A program made the translations under genes and the position numbers. Below the pieces are notes generated by a model. It had not been told where the DNA came from and did no database searches. It was given only the letters and a program-made list of their open reading frames with translations. A stretch of 64,000 bases of DNA from an uncultured Pelagibacteraceae bacterium (lineage in GTDB: Bacteria > Pseudomonadota > Alphaproteobacteria > Pelagibacterales > AG-422-B15), in contig CABYLU010000002.1 in the NCBI GenBank assembly GCA_902519835.1, positions 1-64,000 of the forward strand. Direction: 5' to 3'. Below, one piece after another: positions 38,193 to 47,638 of this stretch. Every line of letters begins with the position of its first letter. The stretch's first letter is position 1.

Positions 38193-40749
38193 TAAATTTC
38201 AGTATTTTATTTTTTTGGTCAGTTTCATCAATTAAATCGCCACCAGACTGAGCAAAATCTTTTCTGCCACCTCCTCCTTTTCCGTTAGAAACTGAAGAAG
38301 CGTACAAAGCAATATCATCTGCACCAATGACCTTTGTGAGGTTGTCTGTTACACCAACTAGGTAGCTGATTTTATTGTCTTTTTTTGAACCTAGAACAAT
38401 AATACCACCATTTTTGAATTTTCTTTTGGCATTATCAATTACAGGTCTTAACGCAGAGCTTTTAGAATTTTCACAAAAGATAATGATGGTGTTTTTATTA
38501 TTTGAAATTTTATCATTAACTTCTTTGATTAAATTATTAACTTCCTCTTTTGATTTTGATTTATCTTTTTCGGAAATTAATTTCTTTTCTTCTATTTTCT
38601 TATTCTCTGCAGCTTTATTCATTTGATAAACTTTCAGGTCTTCACCGCGCAGAGCTTCTATCCTTCTAATTCCTGAAGCAACCGAAGATTCATTAACTAT
38701 TTTTAATTTCCCAATTTGACTTGTATTCTCAACATGAGTGCCGCCACATAATTCAATGCTGAAAGTTTTATTTCTCATCTTTCCTATTTTTAACACTCTT
38801 ACCTCATCAGAATATTTCTCTCCAAATAGAGCAAGTGCTCCAGCATTTACAGCGTCATCTGGTGTCATAATTTGAGTTTCAACATCTGATCCTTCCTCAA
38901 TAACTGTATTCGAAATCTGCTCTATTTTAGATATCTCACTTTCTGAAAGAGATTTATGGTGACTAAAATCAAATCTTAATTTATCAAACGAAACTAAAGA
39001 GCCTTTCTGGGTCACATGATCTCCCAAAACTTCTCTTAATGCTTGATGTAAAATATGTGTCGCAGAATGATAAGTCTTACATGAGCTTCTTCTAGCTGAA
39101 TTAATTGACAAATGTGCACCTGTACCTTTCTTGATATCTCCTCTAATTACTTTTCCGTGATGCACATATAGGTTTCCTTTTTTTTGTGTGTCTGAAACTT
39201 CAAATTCAAAATTATCAGCTTCTATTGTTCCTGTATCACCAATTTGTCCGCCAGACTCAGCATAAAATACCGTTTGATTAAGTATTAGCGATCCGTTATC
39301 ACCGCTATGTAAACTATCAACAAATACACCTTCTTTTATTATAGAAATAATACTTCCTTCTGTTTTTTCAGATGTGTAGCCTAAAAACTCTGTAGGGGAT
39401 AAACTTTTATTTAACTCAAACCAAATTTTATCTGTAGCTGTGCCACCAGATCCAGTCCAATTGCTTCTTGCTTTTTCTTTTTGATCCTCCAAACATTTCT
39501 TAAAATCATCAATATCCACCTCAATTTTCTTATTTCTCAAAATATCTTGCGTTAAATCAATTGGGAAGCCATATGTGTCATACAGCTTAAAAGCTGACTG
39601 CCCATTTAGAATAGTTTTTCCATTCAAATTATCGATCATTGTATCAAGTTGCTTAATTCCTCTGGACAATAAATCTCTGAACCTTTGTTCTTCATATTTC
39701 AATGTTTCATTTATTAGAGACTCTGCTCTTTCAAGCTCAGGATAGGACATTTTCATGTTTGAAATCAGAGTTGGTGCCAGTTTGTGCATCAGTAAATCAT
39801 TGTAATTTAGAATGTGTACGTGCCTCATTGCTCTTCTCATAATTCTTCTTAAGACATAACCTCTGCCTTCATTGGATGGAAGGACGCCGTCAGCAATTAA
39901 AAAACATGAAGATCTGAGATGATCAGCTATTACTCTATGGCTTGATATTAAATTTTCGTTATCATTTTTAGTTAATTCTCTAGAATGATTAATAATTTCT
40001 AATATACTATCAACTTGATAATTATCATTAGTGCCTTGCATAACTGCGGCTATTCTCTCAATGCCCATACCTGTATCTATTGAGGGTCGTGGTAAATCAA
40101 TACGATTTTCTGAATCGACTTGCTCATACTGCATAAAAACGAGATTCCATATTTCTACAAATCGATCGCCCGTTTCATCAGCTTCACTAGGAGGTTTGCC
40201 AATATAATTTTCACCATGATCATAAAATATTTCCGAGCAAGGTCCGCATGGCCCTGTTTCTCCCATTGACCAGAAATTATCTTTTGTAGAAATTCTTATT
40301 ATTTTATTATCACTGAAACCGGTAATTTTTTTCCAAGCATTGTAAGCCTGCTCATCATCGTGATAAATAGTTACACAAAGCTTATCTTTATTTATTCCTA
40401 GTTCAGAAGTTATAAATCTCCATGCGTAATCTATCGCATCATCTTTAAAATAATCTCCAAATGAGAAATTACCCAACATTTCAAAAAAAGTGTGATGCCT
40501 TAAAGTATAGCCTACATTTTCTAAATCATTGTGTTTTCCCCCTGCCCTAATGCATTTCTGAGCCGTTACGGCACGTTTGAAATCTGTTTTCTCTAATCCT
40601 GTGAATACATTTTTAAATTGAACCATTCCTGAATTAGCGAACATTAGAGTAGGATCATTTTGAGGCACAAGGGGACTTGAATGAACATGTTTATGTCCAT
40701 TTTTAACAAAGTAAGATATGAATGAGTCCCTTAAACTATTAATCTTCAT
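38173..40749 (-). CDS. alaS: Alanyl-tRNA synthetase
   Basis: A full-length (858-residue) class II synthetase. Motifs include [20 protein letters not shown] at the N-terminus, [18 protein letters not shown], and the editing-domain zinc site (THILH and ELCGGTHV). The C-terminal DHHA1 domain has [16 protein letters not shown]. It charges tRNA-Ala and clears Ser- or Gly-mischarged tRNA. It lies downstream of recA on the same strand, a frequent recA-alaS order, with a strong hairpin between the two, so it may have its own promoter. Confidence 0.97.
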   Translation of the reverse strand: MKINSLRDSFISYFVKNGHKHVHSSPLVPQNDPTLMFANSGMVQFKNVFTGLEKTDFKRAVTAQKCIRAGGKHNDLENVGYTLRHHTFFEMLGNFSFGDYFKDDAIDYAWRFITSELGINKDKLCVTIYHDDEQAYNAWKKITGFSDNKIIRISTKDNFWSMGETGPCGPCSEIFYDHGENYIGKPPSEADETGDRFVEIWNLVFMQYEQVDSENRIDLPRPSIDTGMGIERIAAVMQGTNDNYQVDSILEIINHSRELTKNDNENLISSHRVIADHLRSSCFLIADGVLPSNEGRGYVLRRIMRRAMRHVHILNYNDLLMHKLAPTLISNMKMSYPELERAESLINETLKYEEQRFRDLLSRGIKQLDTMIDNLNGKTILNGQSAFKLYDTYGFPIDLTQDILRNKKIEVDIDDFKKCLEDQKEKARSNWTGSGGTATDKIWFELNKSLSPTEFLGYTSEKTEGSIISIIKEGVFVDSLHSGDNGSLILNQTVFYAESGGQIGDTGTIEADNFEFEVSDTQKKGNLYVHHGKVIRGDIKKGTGAHLSINSARRSSCKTYHSATHILHQALREVLGDHVTQKGSLVSFDKLRFDFSHHKSLSESEISKIEQISNTVIEEGSDVETQIMTPDDAVNAGALALFGEKYSDEVRVLKIGKMRNKTFSIELCGGTHVENTSQIGKLKIVNESSVASGIRRIEALRGEDLKVYQMNKAAENKKIEEKKLISEKDKSKSKEEVNNLIKEVNDKISNNKNTIIIFCENSKSSALRPVIDNAKRKFKNGGIIVLGSKKDNKISYLVGVTDNLTKVIGADDIALYASSVSNGKGGGGRKDFAQSGGDLIDETDQKNKILKFITDKLD

Positions 40750-40780
40750 AGTTAAGGTATAACATCGAGATGACTAAAAC

Positions 40781-40809
40781 GCAAAAAGACGCTTCAAGCG
40801 CCTTTTTGC
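40781..40809 (-). terminator. Rho-independent terminator after recA
   Basis: Read on the minus strand the sequence is GCAAAAAGGCGC, then TTGAA, then GCGTCTTTTTGC: twelve-base arms that pair completely apart from one G-T wobble, overlapping at the loop. The run of T residues gives a normal intrinsic terminator for recA, 24 bases past its stop. The A-rich arm on the other side could make it bidirectional. It is the clearest terminator hairpin in the window. Confidence 0.75.
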
Positions 40810-40832
40810 TATGATCAATTTATATGAATTTC

Positions 40833-41912
40833 TTATTCTTCTGGAGTATCTTCGACTTCTTCATTTTCTCCAATTTGCTCAGGTATTTCCTCAGATTGTC
40901 CTCTAATTATTGATTCAATTTCATTAGCTACTGCAGGATTATCCTTTAAAAAGATCTTGGAGTTTTCTCGTCCTTGGCCAATCTTATTTCCTTTATAAGA
41001 AAACCATGCACCTGACTTTTCAATGGTGCCGACTTTTACACCCAAATCAATGAGCTCACCCAATTTTGAGATTCCTTCACCGTACATAATATCAAATTCC
41101 ACTACGCGGAACGGCGGGGCAACTTTATTTTTTACAACCTTTACTCTTGTTTGGTTTCCAATAATTTCGTCTTTATCTTTTATTGCACCTATCCTTCTTA
41201 TATCTAATCTGCAAGATGAGTAAAACTTCAATGCATTACCACCAGCTGTTGTTTCAGGACTACCAAACATCACACCAATTTTCATTCGAATTTGGTTGAT
41301 GAATATTACCATACAATTAGATTTAGAAACGGAGCCTGTAAGTTTTCTTAATGCTTGACTCATTAGTCTTGCTTGAAGACCCATGTGCGCATCTCCCATT
41401 TCACCCTCAATTTCTGCTTTAGGGGTTAATGCTGCAACTGAGTCGACAACTAGAACTGATATTGCTTTCGATCTAACAAGTGAGTCAGTTATTTCAAGAG
41501 CTTGCTCACCTGTATCTGGCTGCGAAATGATAAGTTCATCAATGTTTACGCCGAGTTTTTTTGCATAAGCAGGATCCAATGCATGCTCAGCATCAATAAA
41601 TGCACAATTCTCACCTTTTTTCTGCGCTTCGGCAATAACATGTAATGCAAGAGTTGTTTTACCCGATGACTCTGGTCCATAAATTTCTACTATTCTACCT
41701 TTTGGCAGTCCACCTATGCCTAAAGCTACATCTAAAGATAACGACCCAGTTGAAATAGCCTCAACATCCATAACGGTCCTTTGGCCAAGTTTCATAATTG
41801 AGCCTTTTCCGTAAGTTTGCTCAATTTGTGACATTGCTACGTCTAAAGCTTTTGCTTTTTCTGAGTTATCCATCTTTTTATCGTCTACCACTTTTAAATT
41901 TGCTTTTGTCAT
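40833..41912 (-). CDS. recA: Recombinase RecA
   Basis: DNA-repair recombinase and SOS co-protease. Walker [10 protein letters not shown] spans 79-87. The sequence also has [20 protein letters not shown], the [20 protein letters not shown] loop L2 region, and an acidic C-terminal tail rich in Glu. 359 residues is usual. The ATG at 41912 has a good upstream GGAG. There is no intein. A partial SOS-box-like element lies about 40-54 bases upstream (separate entry). Confidence 0.97.
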   Translation of the reverse strand: MTKANLKVVDDKKMDNSEKAKALDVAMSQIEQTYGKGSIMKLGQRTVMDVEAISTGSLSLDVALGIGGLPKGRIVEIYGPESSGKTTLALHVIAEAQKKGENCAFIDAEHALDPAYAKKLGVNIDELIISQPDTGEQALEITDSLVRSKAISVLVVDSVAALTPKAEIEGEMGDAHMGLQARLMSQALRKLTGSVSKSNCMVIFINQIRMKIGVMFGSPETTAGGNALKFYSSCRLDIRRIGAIKDKDEIIGNQTRVKVVKNKVAPPFRVVEFDIMYGEGISKLGELIDLGVKVGTIEKSGAWFSYKGNKIGQGRENSKIFLKDNPAVANEIESIIRGQSEEIPEQIGENEEVEDTPEE

Positions 41913-41951
41913 GTGCTTTCTCCAAACTTAGTTTTAATATATGTTCCATTT

Positions 41952-41966
41952 GTACACATTTTGTTC
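41952..41966. promoter_or_regulatory. Possible SOS (LexA) box upstream of recA
   Basis: The alphaproteobacterial LexA site is a direct repeat GTTC-N7-GTTC. Here GTAC (41952-41955), seven bases, then GTTC (41963-41966) matches seven of the eight fixed positions. It lies about 40 bases before the recA start, near where the promoter must be. A second GTTC at 41943-41946 is out of spacing. The match is partial and the DNA is AT-rich, so this is a candidate only. The remaining gap up to dksA (to 42144) shows no RNA gene. Confidence 0.4.
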
Positions 41967-42144
41967 TCATTTTACAATACCTTATAAACTATTGTTAAAT
42001 AACGATAAAATATAATTTGTTCAATTAATGTTCTTAAATTTTATAGTTTTTATCAACAGGTGATTCTATATCTAATGATATAACTCAATTAGATTAACTT
42101 AAATATATATCTAAAATTGGCTGATTTTCGCTGTTAATAACTAT

Positions 42145-42555
42145 TTAATCGTCAGAATGAAGCTTTTCGTCTCTCTCGTGCATTTCTTGAGCTTCAATAC
42201 TAAGAGTAGTTACTGGCCTAGCGTCCAATCTTTCGATATTTATGGGTTCTCCAGTAACTTCGCAATAGCCATAGCTTCCATTTTCTATCCTAGCAAGCGC
42301 AGCATCTATCTTGGCGATTAATTTACGTTGCCTATCTCGAGACTTTAACTCAAGGGATTTCTCTGACTCTTGGGTAGCTCTATCAGACATGTCAGCTGGA
42401 GCAATTGAGTCTTGTAGATTTTCGACTGTTTCTCTACTTTCTCTGTAAATCTCATCCTTCCAATTTTTAAGCTTGGTTCTAAAATATTCTTTTTGCTTTG
42501 CATTCATGAATTTTTCAGATTTTGTTGGCTTGTAGGTTTTTGGAAGTTTGACCAT
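42145..42555 (-). CDS. dksA: DksA/TraR-family transcription factor
   Basis: A 136-residue RNA polymerase-binding regulator that works with ppGpp in the stringent response. The N-terminal coiled coil carries the acidic tip region with APADMSDRATQE near 53-64. The zinc-finger area reads YGYCEVTGEPINIERLDARP, keeping just one cysteine of the usual four, a form known in alphaproteobacteria. The ribosome-binding site (AAGGAG) is good. It diverges from the MoxR gene. Confidence 0.92.
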   Translation of the reverse strand: MVKLPKTYKPTKSEKFMNAKQKEYFRTKLKNWKDEIYRESRETVENLQDSIAPADMSDRATQESEKSLELKSRDRQRKLIAKIDAALARIENGSYGYCEVTGEPINIERLDARPVTTLSIEAQEMHERDEKLHSDD

Positions 42556-42696
42556 ATTTACTCCTTGAGAATTAAGATTAAAAACAGTTGGGTGCTTTTA
42601 GTGGTTTTTATTATTTAAGTCAACGCATCATTACAATTTTTATGATTGATAAATCACTGAAATATAATATGTTTCTCTAAAATTAATCTTAATTAT

Positions 42697-43551
42697 ATGA
42701 AGTTTGAAGGAACCAGCTCCTATATTGCAACAGAGGATCTTAAAGTAGCAGTTAATGCCGCTATTACTCTTGAAAGACCAATAATAGTTAAAGGGGAGCC
42801 GGGCACTGGTAAAACAATGCTAGCTCATGAGGTAGCAAAATCTCTAGATGCTGAAATAATCACTTGGCATATTAAGTCCACAACTAAAGCTCAGCAGGGT
42901 CTCTACGAATATGATGCTGTTACAAGATTGCGAGATTCGCAGCTTGGAGATGAAAAAGTTAAGGATATCAAAAATTATATTAGCAAAGGTAAGTTATGGA
43001 ATGCTTTTGAGAGCGATAAAAGGCCGGTTCTACTAATTGATGAAATTGACAAGGCTGATATCGAATTTCCCAACGATCTGCTACTAGAACTAGATAAAAT
43101 GGAATTTTTTGTTTACGAAACTGGTGAGACAATTAAGGCGCAAAATAGGCCAATAGTAATTATAACATCAAACAATGAAAAGGAATTACCAGACGCGTTT
43201 CTTAGAAGGTGCTTTTTTCATTATATTAAGTTTCCTGATCCAAATACGATGGAAGAGATCGTTGAAGTACATTATCCAGATATAAAAAAAGATCTAATTC
43301 AAGAAGCATTTAAAATATTTTACGATATTAGGGAAGTTCCAGGAATTAAAAAGAAGCCATCTACATCTGAACTAATTGATTGGCTAAAGTTGCTCATGAC
43401 GGATGATGTAGATGCTAAAATCCTCAGAGAAAAGGATCCGAAAAAGCTAATACCACCTCTTCATGGGGCTTTGCTAAAGAATGAACAAGATGTTCATTTA
43501 TTTGAGCGTTTAGCTTTCATATCTCGTAGAGAAAATGAGAATGTTGAGTAG
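42697..43551 (+). CDS. MoxR-family AAA+ ATPase
   Basis: A 284-residue AAA+ ATPase with Walker A GEPGTGKT at 33-40, Walker B VLLIDEIDKADIEFPNDLLL, and the sensor region IVIITSNNEKELPDAFLRRC. MoxR proteins act as chaperones that mature metalloenzymes or signalling complexes with a VWA partner. Here the partner gene follows after 28 bases, as is usual for this family. The client enzyme is not evident from the neighbours. Confidence 0.92.
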   Translation: MKFEGTSSYIATEDLKVAVNAAITLERPIIVKGEPGTGKTMLAHEVAKSLDAEIITWHIKSTTKAQQGLYEYDAVTRLRDSQLGDEKVKDIKNYISKGKLWNAFESDKRPVLLIDEIDKADIEFPNDLLLELDKMEFFVYETGETIKAQNRPIVIITSNNEKELPDAFLRRCFFHYIKFPDPNTMEEIVEVHYPDIKKDLIQEAFKIFYDIREVPGIKKKPSTSELIDWLKLLMTDDVDAKILREKDPKKLIPPLHGALLKNEQDVHLFERLAFISRRENENVE

Positions 43552-43579
43552 AGTAAGAATCTCTATAAAATAATATTAT

Positions 43580-44758
43580 ATGTTTATTAATTTCTTTTTT
43601 GACCTCAAACAAGCGAGCTTACCCGTATCATTAAAAGAATACTTGATGTTGATGGAAGCGATGAATAAGCGTGTTGTTGACTCATTCAATGTTAACGACT
43701 TTTATTATCTAAGCCGCTCAGCATTAGTCAAAGATGAGAGATATTTAGATAAATTTGATCGAGTTTTTGGCCATTCATTTAAAGGATTAGAGAACCCTGA
43801 AGGTGAAACAACAAAAGAAATACCAGAAGAATGGTTAAAATTGATGGGGCAAAAGTATTTAACTGATGAAGAAAAAAAGATGATTGAGTCCTTGGGTGGC
43901 TGGGACAAGTTAATGGAAACGCTCAAACAGAGGTTGGAAGAGCAAAAAAAGAGGCACCAAGGTGGAAGCAAATGGATTGGAACAGGTGGAACATCTCCAT
44001 TTGGAGCATACGGCTATAACCCTGAAGGAATAAGAATTGGTCAGAAAGAAGGAAAAAATAAAAAGGCAGTAAAAGTTTGGGATAAAAGAGAATTTAGCAA
44101 CTTAGATGGCGACGTAGAACTTGGTACTCGAAATATAAAGATTGCTCTTAGAAGGTTGAGAAAATTTGCGCGTGAAGGAGCTGAAACTGAGTTAGATTTA
44201 GATAATACAATTAAGTCTACTGCTCATAAAGGTTACATTGACGTTAAAATGATGCCTGAACGAAGAAATAAAATCAAAGTATTACTTTTTTTTGATGTTG
44301 GTGGATCAATGGATGCACATGTTAAAATCTGTGAGGAGCTATTTTCTGCAGCAAGAACAGAATTTAAACACATGGAATATTTCTACTACCACAATTGCTT
44401 GTATGATGCGGTTTGGAAAGATAATAATCGCAGATACAATGACAATATCAAAACATGGGACGTTCTGCACACATACCCATCTGATTATAAAGTAATATTT
44501 GTTGGAGACGCTGAAATGAGCCCGTATGAAATAACCTACCCTGGCGGAAGTGTAGAGTTCTGGAACGAAGAGTCTGGTGAAACTTGGCTAACTAGAATGT
44601 TAAACGTATACGAAAATGCGATTTGGCTTAATCCGATACCTGAGCGATATTGGGATAGAATTGCATCAACTTCAATTATAAAGCAGATCTTTTCTGATCG
44701 AATGTTTCCTCTCACAATTGAGGGAATTGATCAGGCCATGCGTGAACTAAATAAATAA
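43580..44758 (+). CDS. VWA-domain protein, CoxE-like partner of MoxR
   Basis: A 392-residue protein. The N-terminal helical region starts MFINFFFDLKQASLPVSLKE, the middle part is charged and glycine-rich (GGTSPFGAYGYNPEGIRIGQ), and a C-terminal von Willebrand A domain begins near 233. The metal site reads D239-V-G-G-S243, that is DxGxS rather than the classic DxSxS, followed by MDAHVKICEELFSAARTEFK. The variant looks typical of the uncharacterised COG3825-like group often paired with MoxR. Its target is unknown. Confidence 0.85.
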   Translation: MFINFFFDLKQASLPVSLKEYLMLMEAMNKRVVDSFNVNDFYYLSRSALVKDERYLDKFDRVFGHSFKGLENPEGETTKEIPEEWLKLMGQKYLTDEEKKMIESLGGWDKLMETLKQRLEEQKKRHQGGSKWIGTGGTSPFGAYGYNPEGIRIGQKEGKNKKAVKVWDKREFSNLDGDVELGTRNIKIALRRLRKFAREGAETELDLDNTIKSTAHKGYIDVKMMPERRNKIKVLLFFDVGGSMDAHVKICEELFSAARTEFKHMEYFYYHNCLYDAVWKDNNRRYNDNIKTWDVLHTYPSDYKVIFVGDAEMSPYEITYPGGSVEFWNEESGETWLTRMLNVYENAIWLNPIPERYWDRIASTSIIKQIFSDRMFPLTIEGIDQAMRELNK

Positions 44759-44761
44759 ACC

Positions 44762-45631
44762 ATGCTTAAAGAGCAGAACGTTGTTTTGGGCATATCTTTG
44801 TTATGCCTTGGATTATTAATAGCTCCTTTATATGATGCGCTTGCTAAGTACTTAAGTGAGGACATTGGTATACTTGAGATAATTTGGGGACGTTTTTTCA
44901 GCCATTTTATTTTCTTAGTACCACTTGTTTATTTTTTAAAAGGAAAAAAAGAATTTCTTAACCAATCAACAAAGCATCAATTAATCAGAGGTACCTTTAT
45001 ATTTCTTGCGACGGCATTTTTTTATGCATCAATTTCACAAATCCCTCTTGCTAATGCATTAAGCATAATGCTCATTGCTCCTATTGTGGTGGTATTCATG
45101 TCTTCATTTATTTTGGGAGAAAAATTAAATTCACTAAAGATCTTTTGTACATTTTTTGGTTTTTTTGGAACTCTTTTAGTAATACAGCCAGGGTTTAGTG
45201 AGTTTAATTATTTTTCTTTATTTGCCTTATTTTCAGGATTCTTTTATGCAATGTATCTTGTTTACACGCGCCGCGTAAACTTTACTTCTGATCCATGGGT
45301 AAGCCTGTGCTATACTGCAATTCCTGGGGCTCTAATAATGACTATCTTTCTTCCTTTTTATTGGGACAGTGATCCTAATTTTAGTCAGATTATTTTGATG
45401 GGCTCAATTGGTTTAGTTGTGATTCTGGTGCATTTTATATTTATAAAAGCTTATCAAAATGCTGAAGCAAGCATTTTAGCTCCATTTCACTATTTTGAAA
45501 TTGTCAGTAATATGCTAATAAGCGTCTTATTTTTTAGAGATATTCCAAACATAATAGTGTGCTTTGGAATTCTTTGTATTGTAAGTAGTGGAGTACTTAT
45601 AACTGTTAGGCAAAAACTAAATTATGAATAA
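44762..45631 (+). CDS. EamA/DMT-superfamily transporter
   Basis: A 289-residue membrane protein with about ten hydrophobic helices arranged as two EamA repeats. Repeat 1 contains WGRFFSHFIFLVPLVYFL and IPLANALSIMLIAPIVVVFM. Repeat 2 includes YAMYLVYTRRV and NAEASILAPFHYFEIVSNML. The family exports or imports amino acids and other metabolites. It follows the VWA gene by three bases and overlaps dusA by eight, so it is probably in one transcript. The substrate is unknown. Confidence 0.85.
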   Translation: MLKEQNVVLGISLLCLGLLIAPLYDALAKYLSEDIGILEIIWGRFFSHFIFLVPLVYFLKGKKEFLNQSTKHQLIRGTFIFLATAFFYASISQIPLANALSIMLIAPIVVVFMSSFILGEKLNSLKIFCTFFGFFGTLLVIQPGFSEFNYFSLFALFSGFFYAMYLVYTRRVNFTSDPWVSLCYTAIPGALIMTIFLPFYWDSDPNFSQIILMGSIGLVVILVHFIFIKAYQNAEASILAPFHYFEIVSNMLISVLFFRDIPNIIVCFGILCIVSSGVLITVRQKLNYE

Positions 45632-46595
45632 TTTGAACGTTGACTATCGCTTTTCTGTAGCGCCAATGATGGGAGTAACAACTCCAAGCGCAAGGTACAT
45701 GTACCGTCTTATCTCAAAAGAAGCTGTTTTATTTACTGAAATGATAGCTAGTCAAGCTTTACACAGAGGCGATTACAAAAAACTTCTTAGAAAAGAAAAT
45801 ATCGAAAAACCTGTCATTCTACAGGTTGGTGGTTCTGATATAGGCTTATTAAAATATTCAACAAGTTTAGCAAATAAGTTTGATTATCAGGGTATTAATT
45901 TAAATGTTGGCTGCCCCTCTAAAAAAGTTTCTCAAGGGAAAATGGGGGCGTGTTTGATGAAAGAAGCAGAACTGGTTAGAGATTGCTTAAGTGGAATGAG
46001 AGAAGAGACTTCAATGGATGTTTCATTAAAATGTAGAATTGGTGTTGATGAATTTGACTCTTATGATTTTTTTAGAAATTTTATTTCTACAGTTCTTGAG
46101 AGTGATGTGAAAGTTATTTTTATTCATGCCCGTAAAGCTTTTCTAAAAGGTCTTGATCCAAAAAAAAATCGTACATTGCCTGAACTAAAATATGAATTTG
46201 TTTACAATATCAAAAAAGAATTTCCTGATATTAAATTTATCATGAATGGCGGTTTGACAAATATCGATGACTGTATTGAACAATTGAAATATTTAGATGG
46301 AGTGATGGTAGGTCGAGCAGTACAGGCAAACCCTTTTTTTATTAAAGACGTGGATCATATTTTTTATGGTCAAAGTAATATTCAAGTTAACAAGTCCGAT
46401 GTCGTGAAAAAGTATTTTGAATATATTAAAATGAATATTGAAACTGTATCTACCTATGAATTGCTCAGTCCATTACTTTCACTTTGTTTTGGAGTTCCAG
46501 GATCGAAAAAATTTAAACAAGAAGTGAATGAACTAATAAGAGCGAGAGATATCAATAAGTTAGAAGATACTTATCTAAATTTGATTGCCGCTTAA
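45624..46595 (+). CDS. dusA: tRNA-dihydrouridine synthase DusA
   Basis: Flavin enzyme that reduces uridines in the tRNA D-loop. Motifs include RFSVAPMMGVTTPSARYMYR, TEMIASQALHRGD, the catalytic cysteine in NLNVGCPSKKVSQGKMGACL, and MNGGLTNIDD. The DusA rather than DusB/C type is indicated by the N-terminal APMMGVT and by HARKAFLKGLDPKKNRTLPE. 323 residues fits. Its 3' end overlaps a convergent nitroreductase gene by four bases. Confidence 0.94.
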   Translation: MNNLNVDYRFSVAPMMGVTTPSARYMYRLISKEAVLFTEMIASQALHRGDYKKLLRKENIEKPVILQVGGSDIGLLKYSTSLANKFDYQGINLNVGCPSKKVSQGKMGACLMKEAELVRDCLSGMREETSMDVSLKCRIGVDEFDSYDFFRNFISTVLESDVKVIFIHARKAFLKGLDPKKNRTLPELKYEFVYNIKKEFPDIKFIMNGGLTNIDDCIEQLKYLDGVMVGRAVQANPFFIKDVDHIFYGQSNIQVNKSDVVKKYFEYIKMNIETVSTYELLSPLLSLCFGVPGSKKFKQEVNELIRARDINKLEDTYLNLIAA

Positions 46596-47167
46596 ATTAT
46601 TTCAGCTATATCAGAAAAGTCATACCTCGGGGCTCTCTCATAAAAACCACCTTCAGCAGCGTATCCCAAATTACATAGAAAATTGCTTTTAATTGTTGTG
46701 CCATTAAAAAATTCTTTATCAACCAGATCATTTGAGAAGCCAGACATTGGTCCTACTGATAAACCAAGGGAATTTGCTGCTTTTATAAAGTAACCTCCCT
46801 GAATTGATGAATTTCTAAAAGCTGTAACCTCAGACTTGGTTGTATCATTTTCAAAATATTGCTTAGCATCCTCACGTAAATAGTTCTTGGGAAGATCACG
46901 CCAAAATTCTATGTCCATCCCAATGATTGTGCATACAGGTGCGTTGATAACTTTGCTAATATTATCATCACTCACTAATTTTGATAGCTTTTCCTTTGAG
47001 GTACTGCTTTTGAGAAACTTTAATCTCATTGGACTAGAGTTAAACGAAGTTGGTCCCCATTTAACAAGATTATAAAGTTCATTCAGTGTATCGTTTGCAA
47101 CTTCCTTTTCATTAAATTTATAGCAAGTCTGTGGTTCAACAAATATTTCTTTAATTTTGTCAGACAT
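46592..47167 (-). CDS. Nitroreductase-family protein, RutE-like
   Basis: A 191-residue FMN-dependent reductase of the nitroreductase fold. WGPTSFNSSPMRLKFL near 38-53 matches the FMN-binding start. GYFIKAANSLGLSVGPMSGF and LCNLGYAAEGGFYERAPRYD match the malonic semialdehyde reductase (RutE) group. No other Rut pathway genes are present, so it may reduce other aldehydes or quinones. It starts one base after the glutathione peroxidase gene stop on the same strand. Confidence 0.85.
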   Translation of the reverse strand: MSDKIKEIFVEPQTCYKFNEKEVANDTLNELYNLVKWGPTSFNSSPMRLKFLKSSTSKEKLSKLVSDDNISKVINAPVCTIIGMDIEFWRDLPKNYLREDAKQYFENDTTKSEVTAFRNSSIQGGYFIKAANSLGLSVGPMSGFSNDLVDKEFFNGTTIKSNFLCNLGYAAEGGFYERAPRYDFSDIAEII

Positions 47168-47168
47168 C

Positions 47169-47630
47169 TTAAATTATAGCTTGAATGTGTTCCTCAATTT
47201 CTTCAGGTTTTTTTTGTGTACCAAAACCTCTAACAAATTCACCTTCTTTATTGATTAAAAACTTTGTAAAATTCCACTGTATCTCTCTGCCTGCTTCTTC
47301 AGTAAGCTTAACAAAAAGGGGTGATGCATTTTCTCCATTAACATCAATTTTATCAAACAGGCGAAAGGATACATTATACTTTGTGCCACAAAAATCTTTT
47401 ATTTCCTCATTCGTTCCTTTTTCTTGGGCGCCAAATTGATTACAGGGAAATGCTAAAATTTCTAACCCTTTGTCTTTATATTTATCATAGAGGTTTTGTA
47501 AGCCAGTATATTGCGGTGTAAAACCGCAAGCACTTGCTACGTTTACAATTAACAACGTTTTTCCCTTGAATTCTTCCATTTTGATAGAGTTCATATCAAT
47601 GTCTTTTACTTCAATGTCATAAATACTCAT
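47169..47630 (-). CDS. Glutathione peroxidase
   Basis: A 153-residue thiol peroxidase of the glutathione peroxidase family. The peroxidatic cysteine is C35 in NVASACGFTPQY, and FPCNQFGAQEKG and WNFTKFLIN supply the Gln, Trp and Asn of the active site. It uses cysteine, not selenocysteine. It would remove hydrogen or lipid peroxides, often with thioredoxin. It is between a RutE-like reductase and a pirin gene, in a small redox cluster. Confidence 0.93.
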   Translation of the reverse strand: MSIYDIEVKDIDMNSIKMEEFKGKTLLIVNVASACGFTPQYTGLQNLYDKYKDKGLEILAFPCNQFGAQEKGTNEEIKDFCGTKYNVSFRLFDKIDVNGENASPLFVKLTEEAGREIQWNFTKFLINKEGEFVRGFGTQKKPEEIEEHIQAII

Positions 47631-47638
47631 ATTTTTCC

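Noticed and set aside
42067-42082. Dyad TATATC-TAAT-GATATA between recA and dksA, similar to the efflux operators
   Set aside because: The spacing differs by one base from the TATATCA-N3-TGATATA pair, it occurs once only, and short AT palindromes are expected by chance in this AT-rich gap.
41967-42144. A small RNA or tRNA gene in the recA-dksA gap
   Set aside because: No cloverleaf pattern, T-loop consensus or GC-rich hairpin was found. The region is plain AT-rich spacer.
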